The notes below the pieces were generated by a model. The model was given only the letters and a program-made list of their open reading frames with translations, was not told the DNA's origin and ran no database searches. DNA of 44,533 bases from Clostridia bacterium (GTDB lineage Bacteria; Bacillota; Clostridia; RGIG6154), in assembly GCA_017626145.1 (NCBI GenBank), contig JAGAJK010000055.1, positions 1 through 44,533 of the forward strand, in the 5' to 3' direction. The translations under genes were made by a program, and so were the position numbers. Positions 1-8,688 of the stretch are shown one piece after another. Numbering within the stretch: position 1 is the first letter of the stretch; every line of letters begins with the position of its first letter.

Positions 1-75
1 GAATGGCTGACAGTCTTGATTGCGGATGCGAAATCCAAGGGACTGTACGTCAGACCATTTCATCTCTTATTATAA
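1..75 (+). CDS. Possible 3' end of an upstream gene (partial)
   Basis: Frame 1 is open from the window edge to a TAA at 73-75 and would encode 24 residues ending LYVRPFHLLL. No family is recognisable from so little. The only support is the open frame and the stem-loop with a T-rich tail that follows directly at about 80-130, as expected for a gene end. It may be chance. Confidence 0.35.
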   Translation, partial: EWLTVLIADAKSKGLYVRPFHLLL

Positions 76-79
76 AAAA

Positions 80-130
80 ATAAGTGCAAGTAATCAACTA
101 CATTAATAGTTAATTTGCTTACACTTTTAT
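80..130 (+). terminator. Imperfect stem-loop, probable terminator of the upstream gene
   Basis: The arms around AAGTGCAAGTAA (82-93) and TTGCTTACACTT (115-126) can pair with a few mismatches or wobbles, and TTTTATT follows. It lies just after the stop at 75. Confidence 0.5.
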
Positions 131-137
131 TGTACCA

Positions 138-172
138 GGGACTGTAAAAAATCATCGATTTTTTACAGTCCC
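138..172. repeat. 35-bp near-perfect palindrome, terminator-like (copy 1)
   Basis: The arms are GGGACTGTAAAAAATC and its complement around a tiny centre, followed by CCTTTTTATG, so it can act as an intrinsic terminator. Bases 139-171 are the exact reverse complement of 33178-33210, which makes this a dispersed element as well as a hairpin. Confidence 0.7.
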
Positions 173-189
173 TTTTTATGTGCTTTATA

Positions 190-218
190 TTGACTTATTT
201 GTCGAAAAATGATAAAAT
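190..218 (+). promoter_or_regulatory. Sigma-A-type promoter for the 258 gene
   Basis: TTGACT (190-195), a 17-bp spacer and TAAAAT (213-218), 40 bp upstream of the start codon at 258. Confidence 0.6.
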
Positions 219-257
219 GACGGTGAAATGAAATTTTATAAACGGAGGTAGTTTAAA

Positions 258-689
258 ATGTTCAGTAACATCGGAGGAAAAATTAAAACAGTTGCCGCTA
301 TTGTGGCATGGGTAGGCATTATCGCATCTGTTGTAAGTGGTTTTATCTGTATAGCAGTTGATGATGACCTTATTTTAGTAGGCTTACTTATTGCAGTAGT
401 AGGCTCACTTATCTCATGGGTTTCATCTTTTGTGTTGTACGGATACGGTCAGCTTATTCAGAACACCGACAAAATGGTAGGTAACGTATACAACGATAAG
501 CAGCCAATGGGCGGTTATCAGACAGGTATGCCTGTAAATAATGCACCTGTAAATAATGCACCTGTTAATAACGCACCGGCAGTAGACCCAAGATTCGAAA
601 GCCTTAAGAGACTCAGAGAACAGGGTGTAATCACAGATGAAGAGTTTCAGCAGAAAATGGCTGAAATATGGGAGAACAAAAATGCTTAA
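258..689 (+). CDS. Small membrane protein with C-terminal SHOCT-like domain
   Basis: 143 residues of unknown function. Two hydrophobic segments at about 10-33 and 38-60 look membrane-spanning. They are followed by a polar linker with three PVNNA repeats (about 92-106) and a C-terminal stretch of about 30 residues (LKRLREQGVITDEEF) with the pattern of the short C-terminal SHOCT domain, which in many bacterial proteins ends an otherwise unrelated membrane protein. AACGGAGG ends 9 bases before the ATG and supports the start. The next gene starts inside this one (8-bp overlap) and also ends in a SHOCT-like domain, so the two are probably translationally coupled and may act together. A role for SHOCT in oligomerisation or regulation is only a suggestion in the literature. 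Confidence 0.75.
   Translation: MFSNIGGKIKTVAAIVAWVGIIASVVSGFICIAVDDDLILVGLLIAVVGSLISWVSSFVLYGYGQLIQNTDKMVGNVYNDKQPMGGYQTGMPVNNAPVNNAPVNNAPAVDPRFESLKRLREQGVITDEEFQQKMAEIWENKNA
531..575 (+). repeat. Three tandem 15-bp units inside the coding sequence
   Basis: Three near-identical units CCTGTAAATAATGCA at 531-545, 546-560 and 561-575 (the third has two silent changes) encode PVNNA three times in the linker between the membrane part and the C-terminal domain. The unit number may vary between strains. Confidence 0.85.
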
Positions 690-1389
690 CACAAAATATC
701 AGAATTCAGTTATTTTACTTATAGTCGGCACAGTTCTTGTTGTGTTGGGCAGATTGTTGATTGGAGCAAGCTTCGGCTTAAACTTAACGCAGCTTATATG
801 GCTTGTTTTCGGAGTTGCGTTTAACGTTCTTTTCTTTTTATATCTTTATAAGTATGAGAACACAGCGAATAAAAATTTATTCTTTCAGATTGCTTTTTAT
901 GTAAATGCAGGAATAGCATTTTTAGATGTGGCTCTTGTCAGGGGAGTAGGAATGATGGCAATACTTCTGATGGTTGCAGAGGTTGCCGGTAGCTGTCTTG
1001 TTGCTATTTTCGGTCTTAAAAGAGATAAGAATGTAAGAATTGCATTTTTTGCACTGGCAGTTATGATAATTCTTGAGGTTTTATCAAATCTCAGCATACT
1101 CAGAATATTAGTTCAGGGCTATAGCTGGGGTGTTGCAAGTGCGTTTTTATGGGTAGGCGGACTTCTCGGAAAAATTGCGGCATTTCTTTACATTATGCCA
1201 ATGGCAATGCCGTATCTTACCAATATGTTTAATTCGGCTTCTTTCGGAGCAGGTCAGGTAAACAATCAGCCTGATATGAGAATGACTTACGAACAGATGC
1301 TTGTTTCTTTGAAACAGCAGTATGACAGCGGTCTTATAAGTCCTGCAGAATACGAAGCAAGAAAAACTGAAATTTTAAAGATGCTTTAA
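682..1389 (+). CDS. Polytopic membrane protein with C-terminal SHOCT-like domain
   Basis: 235 residues from the ATG at 682, chosen because GGGAG at 670-674 sits correctly in front of it; an in-frame start at 637 would lie deep inside the preceding gene. About six or seven hydrophobic segments fill residues 10-190. A polar tail contains YEQMLVSLKQQYDSGLISPA, again a SHOCT-like helical pair. The membrane part is not recognisable. It overlaps the previous gene by 8 bp and is followed by a strong terminator, so the two form a bicistronic unit. Function unknown; the shared C-terminal domain suggests the pair interact or are regulated in the same way. Confidence 0.75.
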   Translation: MLNTKYQNSVILLIVGTVLVVLGRLLIGASFGLNLTQLIWLVFGVAFNVLFFLYLYKYENTANKNLFFQIAFYVNAGIAFLDVALVRGVGMMAILLMVAEVAGSCLVAIFGLKRDKNVRIAFFALAVMIILEVLSNLSILRILVQGYSWGVASAFLWVGGLLGKIAAFLYIMPMAMPYLTNMFNSASFGAGQVNNQPDMRMTYEQMLVSLKQQYDSGLISPAEYEARKTEILKML

Positions 1390-1400
1390 TTAAATAAAAT

Positions 1401-1446
1401 AAGTGTTGTGTGACAGAGTTCAAGTCACATAACACTTGTTTTTTTT
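1401..1446 (+). terminator. Intrinsic terminator of the SHOCT gene pair
   Basis: Perfect 14-bp stem AAGTGTTGTGTGAC (1401-1414) with GTCACATAACACTT (1424-1437), followed by an almost unbroken T tract to 1446. Confidence 0.92.
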
Positions 1447-1464
1447 ATGCATTTATGGTAAAAT
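1436..1464 (+). promoter_or_regulatory. Possible promoter of the polysaccharide locus
   Basis: TTGTTT (1436-1441), a 17-bp spacer and TAAAAT (1459-1464) lie 33 bp before the first gene of the locus. The -35 overlaps the terminator T tract, so this is tentative. Confidence 0.4.
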
Positions 1465-1496
1465 ATATTATGTAGAATTATATTTAAGAGGATTAA

Positions 1497-2276
1497 ATGA
1501 TGAAAGAAAATTTCCAGAATTTTTATAAATACAGATATCTGTTATTTGACCTTGTTATAAAAGATTTAAAAATAAAATACCGACGTTCGGTTTTGGGTTT
1601 TGCGTGGAGCATATTAAATCCGCTTTTAATGATGGTTGTAATAACAGCAGTTTTTCAGAATGTATTTAAAAGTAATATCGAAAATTTTCCTGTTTACTAT
1701 TTAACGGGTTATTTGTTCTTTTCATTTTTGACGGAAGCGACAAACATGTCAATGCGCTCTGTTATGGGAGCAGCATCTTTAATTAAAAAAGTATATATAC
1801 CCAAATACCTGTTTCCGCTGGAAAAATGCATATTCTGTTTTGTTAATATGCTTCTTTCCTTTGTGGCAGTAATAATTGTTATGCTGGTTTTAAGAGTACC
1901 TATAACACCAACCTTTTTTGCGTTTCCCATACCAATGCTTTATTTATTTGTATTTACCGTAGGTCTCAGCTTATTTTTGGCAGCGGCAAATGTGTTTTTC
2001 AGAGATATCGAGCATTTATACGGAGTATTTACTACAGCCTGGATGTATCTTACGCCCATATTCTATCCCATGGAAATGCTTCCGGATTTTATGACAAATG
2101 TTTTAAGGTTTAATCCTCTTTATCATTATGTTTTATATTTCAGAGCGATAGTTTTAGGCAACCATATGCCGGATTTACATTCAAATCTTGTTTGTATGGG
2201 ATTTTCACTTATAATGCTTATTATAGGAATAGCATTCTTTAAAAAGAAACAAGATAAATTTATTTTATATATTTAG
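1497..2276 (+). CDS. ABC-2 type polysaccharide export permease (Wzm/TagG family)
   Basis: 259 residues with six hydrophobic segments and the N-terminal signature RRSVLGFAWSILNPLLMMVV typical of Wzm/TagG/RfbA-type permeases, which with an ATPase export completed, lipid-linked polysaccharide or teichoic acid chains across the cytoplasmic membrane. The C-terminal PMEMLPDFMTNVLRFNPLYH region is also characteristic. Two adjacent ATGs (1497 and 1500) follow AGAGGA at 1487-1492; either could be used. The partner ATPase begins 9 bp downstream. The rest of the locus encodes sugar transferases and dTDP-sugar synthesis, so the cargo is a surface glycan rather than a small molecule. Confidence 0.9.
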   Translation: MMKENFQNFYKYRYLLFDLVIKDLKIKYRRSVLGFAWSILNPLLMMVVITAVFQNVFKSNIENFPVYYLTGYLFFSFLTEATNMSMRSVMGAASLIKKVYIPKYLFPLEKCIFCFVNMLLSFVAVIIVMLVLRVPITPTFFAFPIPMLYLFVFTVGLSLFLAAANVFFRDIEHLYGVFTTAWMYLTPIFYPMEMLPDFMTNVLRFNPLYHYVLYFRAIVLGNHMPDLHSNLVCMGFSLIMLIIGIAFFKKKQDKFILYI

Positions 2277-2285
2277 GAGCATAAT

Positions 2286-3017
2286 ATGGAAAATATTGCA
2301 GTTTCCGTTAAAAATGTAACAATGAAATTCAATATGTCCAAGGAAAAGGTGGACAATATAAAAGAGTATATTGTAAAGCTGTTGAAAAGACAGCTTATGT
2401 ATACCGAGTTTACAGCACTTGATGACATATCCTTTGATGTTAAAAAGGGAGAGGTGTTCGGTATTGTAGGACTGAACGGTTCGGGGAAAAGCACAACTCT
2501 TAAAATAGTTTCAGGCATACTTAAACCAACAAAAGGGTCAGTGCAGGTTTTTGGAACCATATCCCCGCTAATTGAGCTTGGTGCAGGCTTCGACCACGAT
2601 TTAACCGCAAGAGAGAATATATTTTTAAACGGTTATGTTTTAGGCTACAGTAAGGATTATATAAAAGAAAAATTCGATTCTATAGTGGAATTTTCCGAGC
2701 TTGAAGAATTTTTGGATGTTCCGATTAAGAATTTTTCATCCGGTATGATTGCACGCTTGGGTTTTGCTATTGCAACTGTAGTAAGACCCGATATTCTGAT
2801 AGTTGATGAAATTTTATCGGTAGGAGATTATAAGTTCCAGGAAAAATGTGAAAAAAGAATTGCCGATATGATGGCAGGCGGAACAACGGTTATAATAGTA
2901 TCCCATTCAATTGAGCAGATTCAAAGACTTTGCGACCGTGTCCTCTGGCTTGAAAAAGGCAAGATGAAAGAGCTTGGCGAAGCAGAATATGTATGCGGAA
3001 AATATAAGAATCAATAA
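2286..3017 (+). CDS. ABC transporter ATPase for polysaccharide export (Wzt/TagH family)
   Basis: 243 residues. Walker A GLNGSGKST is at about 62-70, the signature region NFSSGMIARLGFA is of the Wzt/TagH kind, Walker B DILIVDEILSVGD follows, and the switch histidine is in IIVSHS. The long first loop before the Walker A motif (MSKEKVDNIKEYIVKLLKRQ) is typical of this family. It powers export by the permease encoded just upstream. The protein stops soon after the nucleotide-binding domain, so it lacks the C-terminal carbohydrate-binding domain that gives some Wzt proteins substrate-modification specificity; it resembles the short form that does not read a chain-end cap. Confidence 0.92.
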   Translation: MENIAVSVKNVTMKFNMSKEKVDNIKEYIVKLLKRQLMYTEFTALDDISFDVKKGEVFGIVGLNGSGKSTTLKIVSGILKPTKGSVQVFGTISPLIELGAGFDHDLTARENIFLNGYVLGYSKDYIKEKFDSIVEFSELEEFLDVPIKNFSSGMIARLGFAIATVVRPDILIVDEILSVGDYKFQEKCEKRIADMMAGGTTVIIVSHSIEQIQRLCDRVLWLEKGKMKELGEAEYVCGKYKNQ

Positions 3018-3034
3018 ACTTTAAGGTGAACTGT

Positions 3035-6000
3035 ATGTTTAATAAATTTAAAATAAAAAGGATATCCCGGATAATAAACCGATACAATGCATTTAATGAA
3101 CACATTTATCTTGATAAAGCCGGGGCAGAAATATTTGCAGAAAACTCGTTGGAGCATTTTGTAAAGAACGGAAATAATTACTCAATAAGCCCTAACAATA
3201 GATTTGATATGTATTACTATCTTTACCATAATCCGGATGTAAAGAATAATGGTATCAATGGCCTTTATCACTATATTACAAAGGGATTTTATGAAGATAG
3301 AAAACCAGAGGAAAATCCGAATTATTTCTTTTGGTGGTCAAAACTTTCGAAATCAAGAAAAGGTATTTTCAAAAATATAAGATTTATTGTTGATTGTGCA
3401 GCGATATATAAAAGCAAGGCATTTGACAGTATGTATTATTGTGATGTATATCCTGATGTGGCTAAGGTTGTTCAGTCAAAACGTGCATGGAAGTACAGAG
3501 ACAGTTCATTTATGCCACTTCGGTTTGCGGCAAAGGTATTGACTTCACCTATACCGCATTATGTAAAGTATGGCGCATATGAAGGAAGAAAGCCAAACAG
3601 AAATTTTGATACAAGATATTATATCAACAGATATAGTGATGTAAGACTTTCAAAAATGAATCCGTATGTGCATTTTATTAAATACGGTGAAAAAGAAGGC
3701 AGAGCTTCTTTGGAAGTTCAAAATAATGATTATAATACAGCGCAGGATTTGTTCAATGTTAATGAATTTATTAATAAAATGCCTTCCTGCGATAAAATTT
3801 CTAAAGTAAGTGTTGTTTTTGCAGTAAGTAAGAATATGCCTTTGAGCAAAAGAAGACTTAACGAAATTTTAAAGCAGAAAAATACGGAATTTGAAATATT
3901 TATAGCAGTTGATGCAACTGTTCCCGAAAAAGACAGAATGCAGTTAATTGATTTGAAGAATACACATAGTCGAATAAAAGAAATTTTTGAAGAAGCAACT
4001 ATGTCTGTAGCTTTAGAGAAGACTTTTGAAACATTGACAGGCGAATTTTATGTTCTCAACTGCAGTGAAACAATATATAGCAATACTTTTTTGTCATATG
4101 GAACAAAAGCATTTAAAAACAGTGCAATAACAGCTGTTAAAGCGACAGATGAGTGTGCAGAAAAGTTTGTATACGATAAAAAAATTATACATAATACAGA
4201 GAGCTTAATAAATAGAGATGAAGAGATTTCAGCATATATTTTTAAGAACAGAAAGGGAAATTTCTATTTAAACGATATAACTTCACGTTACGGAAGAGTT
4301 AATTTTATTCTTGATAATCTATTAGGTGGAGCTTACTGTGAAGTAAGTGCAACAGAGACTCTTGTGGAAAAAATAAACGTTATTTGCCCGGATGAAATAA
4401 TAAACTTACAGCAACATAAGCGTATGGTTGAAAATTTGTACAATAATTTTCACATTCCGGCAATAACAGCCAGGAAAATCTACGAGAACGCGAGAACCGA
4501 ATATTTGGCTGCAACAAAATGTTCTGTTTCAAAATTTGCGGAGAGTTATGATTTTGCAGAAATTTTGAAAAAAGGACAAGTTCCTGTGGTAATGGTATCT
4601 CTGGTTGCTTTTACTCATGGCGGTGGCGAAATAATGCCTATCAGAATAGCAAACTATCTGAAAAAAATCGGAGTTAATGTTGTAGTACACAATTACGGGT
4701 ATGCTGAAGATGAGCCAAAAGTAAGAGAAATGCTTGACAGCTCAATTAATGTAATAACTACAAATAACATGAAAGAAATGTCGGCATATTTACGTATTCT
4801 GAATGTGGACGTTATAAACACTCATCATGTAAGCAACCAGATGCTTGTAGGTGAAGTTTTTTTTGCTGACGAGTATATTAAAAAACGGGTATCGCACGTA
4901 GGTACTCAGCACGGAATGTACGAGGCGTTTGATGAGAAAGCATTCGATTATATATCTAAGTTTCTTGAAACAAACGTAGATATGTGGACATATGTTGCCG
5001 AGAAAAACATAGTACCATTTGAAAAAAAAGATAATTTTGACAGAGCAATGTTTGTAAAGACACCTAACGGCGTTGAAGAAAGCTTTGATGATAGTATTAC
5101 AAGAGAAAGCTTAGGTATAGATAAAGACGCTTTTATTTTATGTCTTGCCAGTCGAGCTATTAAAGCAAAGGGATGGAAAGAAGCTATTGATGCGACAACA
5201 ATCGCAAGGAAAGAGTCGGGTAAAAATATAGTCCTTATTTTAATAGGTGAGGGAGAAGTTTATGATGAACTAAACGGTAAAACACCTGATTATGTAAAAC
5301 TTATGGGTTTTTCAGACAAAGTGCAGAGCTTCTATGCAATAAGCGATATGACGGTGTTGCCTTCTTATTATAAGAGTGAAAGTGCGCCGCTTACTATTAT
5401 TGAGTCTTTGGTCGCAGGAACCCCCGTTGTAAGTTCGGATATAGGTGAAATCCGCTCTATGATAGAATATGAAAATACTTGTGCAGGTGAATGCTTTACT
5501 CTTGAAAACGGAAAAGTAAACGTAGAGAAACTGGCAAGAATAATTGTATCCTTCACAGAAGATGAAAATAAGTATAAAGAGGCAAAACAGGCAGCAGAAA
5601 AATATGGCATTCGCTTCAATATGAAAAATGTCGTTTGCGAATACATGAAAATATACAATAAAAGCCTTAAATACACCCCAATAGATGAAAGTGAGATTAA
5701 AAAAGTTCAAAGTAGCTTGTCGCTTTTGGAAAGTTCGGAAAACAAGTGGAGCAGCACGTTGGTTTCGGTCATTGTTCCTTGCTATAACCACGAAAAATAT
5801 CTGAAAAAACGTTTGGACAGTATTTATAACCAGACTTACAAAAATTTTGAAGTTATATTAATGGATGATTGCTCAAGAGACTCAAGCCGAAAGATTATGG
5901 AGGAATACGCTCAAACATATAAAGATAAAACGACAGTTTTATTTAACGAGGTAAATTCCGGCGGAGTATTCAGACAGTGGTCAAAAGGAATAAAGGCGGC

Positions 6001-7792
6001 AAAGGGAAGAATTTGCTGGATTGCAGAATCGGACGATTACTGTGATTATAATTTCATAGAAAAATTAATTCCTGCTTTCGATGACGGAAAAGTTAAAATT
6101 TCATATTCTAATTATGTGTTTGTAGATGTTGATGAAGAGCCGTTAAAAAATTTTACTTTCGAAAATTATTTAGAATGCGTAGGCGGTGAAAAATGGAAAG
6201 CTTCTTATGTGAAAGATTCCAACGATGAGGTTAAAGAAGGGTTAGGCGTAATTAACACCATTCCGAATGTTTCAGCTGCATTGTTTGTAAATCCTAATGC
6301 ACAACCGATACTTGAAGATGAAAAATGGCTTTCTATGCGTTTGTGCGGAGACTGGATGTTTTATTTGAACATCATCAGGGATGGAAAAGTGAGCTTTGAG
6401 ACGGAAACTAATAATTATTATAGAATTCATAATAACAGTACTTCAAAAACAGTCCAGTTAACTGAAAATTATTATAAAGAACATACAATCATTTCAAAAT
6501 TAGTATCGGAATTATATGATATAGAAGATGACCTGATAAAACAGCATGAAAATATATTAAAATTTGAGTATGAATATTTGTCGAAGAAACCTGAAAAATC
6601 ATTCGGGGAAATGTTCAACCTCGAGGAATTAATAAGATATAACAGAAAAAAGAAAGAAATAAGGGCGAAAGAATTTTGTGATAATAAATCAGCCGAAAGC
6701 ACCATGAAAGAAAAACCTGTGGTTATTGCTTCGGGAGTTAAGCTTAAATCTACAGCCGATACATTTGAGACGAAAATCAGAGATGTGGGATATAACACGG
6801 GCAATATGATGTTTGTTAATGCACTTAACGAACAGCTTGATGTTAAAAAAATTGACTTCTATCATCCTGAACTCTTTAAAGATGAAAGAGATGTAAGCTG
6901 TGTAATTCCTTCTGCTAATTTTATAATTTGCGGAGAAGCGATAGAGGACGATGGAATTAAGTTTATGGAAGGAACAGAATTTCCAATAACTCTTGCCGGT
7001 TTGGGGGCTCAGGCAGATGCAAGGAACAATACCCCGAAAGCCCTTGTAGAATCACTTAATCCTGAAAAAATCAAATTTTTCAAAATGGCATCACAGAGAG
7101 CTGTATCATTAGGTATAAGAGGTTCCTTTACCGCAGAATGTCTGGAGATTATGGGTATTAAGAATTACCGTATTATAGGTTGTCCGTCTTTTTATAAGCA
7201 TATGGATGGTGTTTTGCCGGAATTTAAAACTCCATCATCGAAAAAGACAATAATGACTGTAACAAGCGGTAACCGTTTTGAAAGCAATCTTGTAAAATTC
7301 GGTTATGAAAATAACAGTGATTGGATCATGCAAATGACAGCGGAATTGCCTTATATAGAAACAGGCGAAATTCAATATTCACAACAAGAGATTGAACGTG
7401 CATTTCCGAATCTTAAAATTAACAAGAAAATGCTGGAATACATGAAAAATCACAGACGCTTGTTTTTTAACATTGATGAATGGAACGAGTATCTTGAAGC
7501 GGGAGAATTTACATTTGCTTATGGCAGTCGCTTTCATGGCAATATAAATGCTTTTAATCATGGAATACCAACACTTTGGATAACGCATGACAGCAGAACG
7601 AAAGAGTTGGCGGAAGCTTTGTATCTTCCGCATATTACGGTTCATCAATTTAATTCTGTAAGCAATATGGAACAATTGATAGAATATTGTAATTATGAGG
7701 AAACAATCAAGCATTATCCTGAATTATTGAGTAATTACAAGCAGTTTCTTAAAGAAAACGGTTTGAAATTAAACCCAAAATACAATATGTAG
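3035..7792 (+). CDS. Giant multi-domain glycosyltransferase with C-terminal polysaccharide pyruvyl transferase-like domain
   Basis: 1585 residues from ATG 3035 (AAGGTG at 3023-3028; an in-frame GTG at 3026 overlaps that site). Modules in order: residues about 20-225 carry three copies of a DxxYYxxxxxDV ... HYxxxGxxEGR repeat known from bacterial glycosyltransferases; about 255-420 a GT2-like fold fragment without a clear DxD, probably degenerate; about 516-870 a GT4-like (GT-B) domain with an EX7E motif (ESAPLTIIE, 782-790); about 908-1170 a GT2 domain starting VSVIVPCYNHEKYLKKR with DD at 944-945 and ESDD at 999-1002; about 1226-1585 a polysaccharide pyruvyl transferase-like domain ending YGSRFHGN near 1496. 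It probably assembles several linkages of the exported glycan and may pyruvylate or otherwise modify it. Acceptor and donor sugars cannot be read from sequence. Such large fused transferases occur elsewhere, but this combination is uncommon. Confidence 0.85.
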   Translation: MFNKFKIKRISRIINRYNAFNEHIYLDKAGAEIFAENSLEHFVKNGNNYSISPNNRFDMYYYLYHNPDVKNNGINGLYHYITKGFYEDRKPEENPNYFFWWSKLSKSRKGIFKNIRFIVDCAAIYKSKAFDSMYYCDVYPDVAKVVQSKRAWKYRDSSFMPLRFAAKVLTSPIPHYVKYGAYEGRKPNRNFDTRYYINRYSDVRLSKMNPYVHFIKYGEKEGRASLEVQNNDYNTAQDLFNVNEFINKMPSCDKISKVSVVFAVSKNMPLSKRRLNEILKQKNTEFEIFIAVDATVPEKDRMQLIDLKNTHSRIKEIFEEATMSVALEKTFETLTGEFYVLNCSETIYSNTFLSYGTKAFKNSAITAVKATDECAEKFVYDKKIIHNTESLINRDEEISAYIFKNRKGNFYLNDITSRYGRVNFILDNLLGGAYCEVSATETLVEKINVICPDEIINLQQHKRMVENLYNNFHIPAITARKIYENARTEYLAATKCSVSKFAESYDFAEILKKGQVPVVMVSLVAFTHGGGEIMPIRIANYLKKIGVNVVVHNYGYAEDEPKVREMLDSSINVITTNNMKEMSAYLRILNVDVINTHHVSNQMLVGEVFFADEYIKKRVSHVGTQHGMYEAFDEKAFDYISKFLETNVDMWTYVAEKNIVPFEKKDNFDRAMFVKTPNGVEESFDDSITRESLGIDKDAFILCLASRAIKAKGWKEAIDATTIARKESGKNIVLILIGEGEVYDELNGKTPDYVKLMGFSDKVQSFYAISDMTVLPSYYKSESAPLTIIESLVAGTPVVSSDIGEIRSMIEYENTCAGECFTLENGKVNVEKLARIIVSFTEDENKYKEAKQAAEKYGIRFNMKNVVCEYMKIYNKSLKYTPIDESEIKKVQSSLSLLESSENKWSSTLVSVIVPCYNHEKYLKKRLDSIYNQTYKNFEVILMDDCSRDSSRKIMEEYAQTYKDKTTVLFNEVNSGGVFRQWSKGIKAAKGRICWIAESDDYCDYNFIEKLIPAFDDGKVKISYSNYVFVDVDEEPLKNFTFENYLECVGGEKWKASYVKDSNDEVKEGLGVINTIPNVSAALFVNPNAQPILEDEKWLSMRLCGDWMFYLNIIRDGKVSFETETNNYYRIHNNSTSKTVQLTENYYKEHTIISKLVSELYDIEDDLIKQHENILKFEYEYLSKKPEKSFGEMFNLEELIRYNRKKKEIRAKEFCDNKSAESTMKEKPVVIASGVKLKSTADTFETKIRDVGYNTGNMMFVNALNEQLDVKKIDFYHPELFKDERDVSCVIPSANFIICGEAIEDDGIKFMEGTEFPITLAGLGAQADARNNTPKALVESLNPEKIKFFKMASQRAVSLGIRGSFTAECLEIMGIKNYRIIGCPSFYKHMDGVLPEFKTPSSKKTIMTVTSGNRFESNLVKFGYENNSDWIMQMTAELPYIETGEIQYSQQEIERAFPNLKINKKMLEYMKNHRRLFFNIDEWNEYLEAGEFTFAYGSRFHGNINAFNHGIPTLWITHDSRTKELAEALYLPHITVHQFNSVSNMEQLIEYCNYEETIKHYPELLSNYKQFLKENGLKLNPKYNM

Positions 7793-7813
7793 TAATAGAA
7801 AGGGAAATTTGTT

Positions 7814-8686
7814 ATGAAAGGTATAATTTTAGCAGGCGGAAAGGGAACAAGACTTTATCCGATAACAAAATCAGTTTCAAAACAGCTTCTTCCTATCTAT
7901 GATAAACCCCTTATTTACTATCCTATGTCAATTCTTATGCTTGCAGGAATAAAGGACATACTGGTAATTTCAACTCCTGTTGATATTTCATCATATGAAA
8001 ACCTTTTAGGTGATGGTAAAAAATTAGGAATTAATATAAGCTATGCGGTGCAGAGTGAACCTAAAGGGTTGGCAGAAGCGTTTATTATAGGCGAAGAATT
8101 TATAGGAACGGACGATGTATGTCTTATTTTGGGTGATAATGTTTTTTACGGACAGAGTTTTTCCAATACACTCAGGGAAGCCCGTGAAAGCTTGCAGAAG
8201 GATGGAGCTGTAATTTTCGGGTATCCCGTAAGTAATCCTGCTGCATTTGGTGTTGTTGAGTTTGATGGTGACGGAAACGTTCTTTCCATTGAAGAAAAAC
8301 CGGTACATCCGAAATCCAAATTTGCAGTTCCGGGACTTTACTTTTACTCAAACAATGTAATCGAAATTGCCAAAAATGTTAAACCGTCTGCTCGTGGAGA
8401 GCTTGAAATAACAGCTGTTAATAATGACTATCTAAATGCAGGAAAATTAAAAGTTGAATTAATGGGCAGAGGTCTTGCATGGCTTGATACAGGAAGTCCC
8501 GATGGAATGCTTAAAGCAAGTATGTTTGTTGAAACGGTTCAACAAAGACAAGGCTACTACATATCCTGTCTTGAAGAAATTGCATGGCGCAGAGGTTTCA
8601 TTGACGATAAGCAATTAAAAGCTTTAGGTGAAGAATTAAAGATGACAGATTATGGTAAATATATACTTGGACTTTTGGAGGAATGA
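7814..8686 (+). CDS. rmlA: Glucose-1-phosphate thymidylyltransferase
   Basis: 290 residues, the normal RmlA length. It makes dTDP-glucose from glucose 1-phosphate and dTTP, the first step to dTDP-6-deoxysugars. The N-terminal nucleotide-binding loop [20 protein letters not shown] and the following DKPLIYYP are diagnostic; ILGDNVFYG and EEKP follow in the expected order, and GLAWLDTGS is present near the C-terminus. It starts after AAAGGG at about 7799-7804, 21 bp behind the giant transferase gene, and its stop overlaps the region of the rmlB start, so both enzymes are made together. Also called rfbA. Confidence 0.96.
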   Translation: MKGIILAGGKGTRLYPITKSVSKQLLPIYDKPLIYYPMSILMLAGIKDILVISTPVDISSYENLLGDGKKLGINISYAVQSEPKGLAEAFIIGEEFIGTDDVCLILGDNVFYGQSFSNTLREARESLQKDGAVIFGYPVSNPAAFGVVEFDGDGNVLSIEEKPVHPKSKFAVPGLYFYSNNVIEIAKNVKPSARGELEITAVNNDYLNAGKLKVELMGRGLAWLDTGSPDGMLKASMFVETVQQRQGYYISCLEEIAWRRGFIDDKQLKALGEELKMTDYGKYILGLLEE

Positions 8687-8688
8687 AA

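Noticed and set aside
531-575. Short tandem repeat as a possible CRISPR
   Set aside because: The units are adjacent without spacers, in frame, and encode PVNNA in a protein linker.
5312-5791. Open frame of 159 codons on the minus strand
   Set aside because: Lies wholly inside the GT4 region of the giant transferase, encodes a Cys/Phe-rich chain without recognisable motifs, and has no ribosome site.
8683-8688. ATG at 8683 as the rmlB start
   Set aside because: The ribosome site ends one base before it; ATG 8689 has proper spacing and the same frame.
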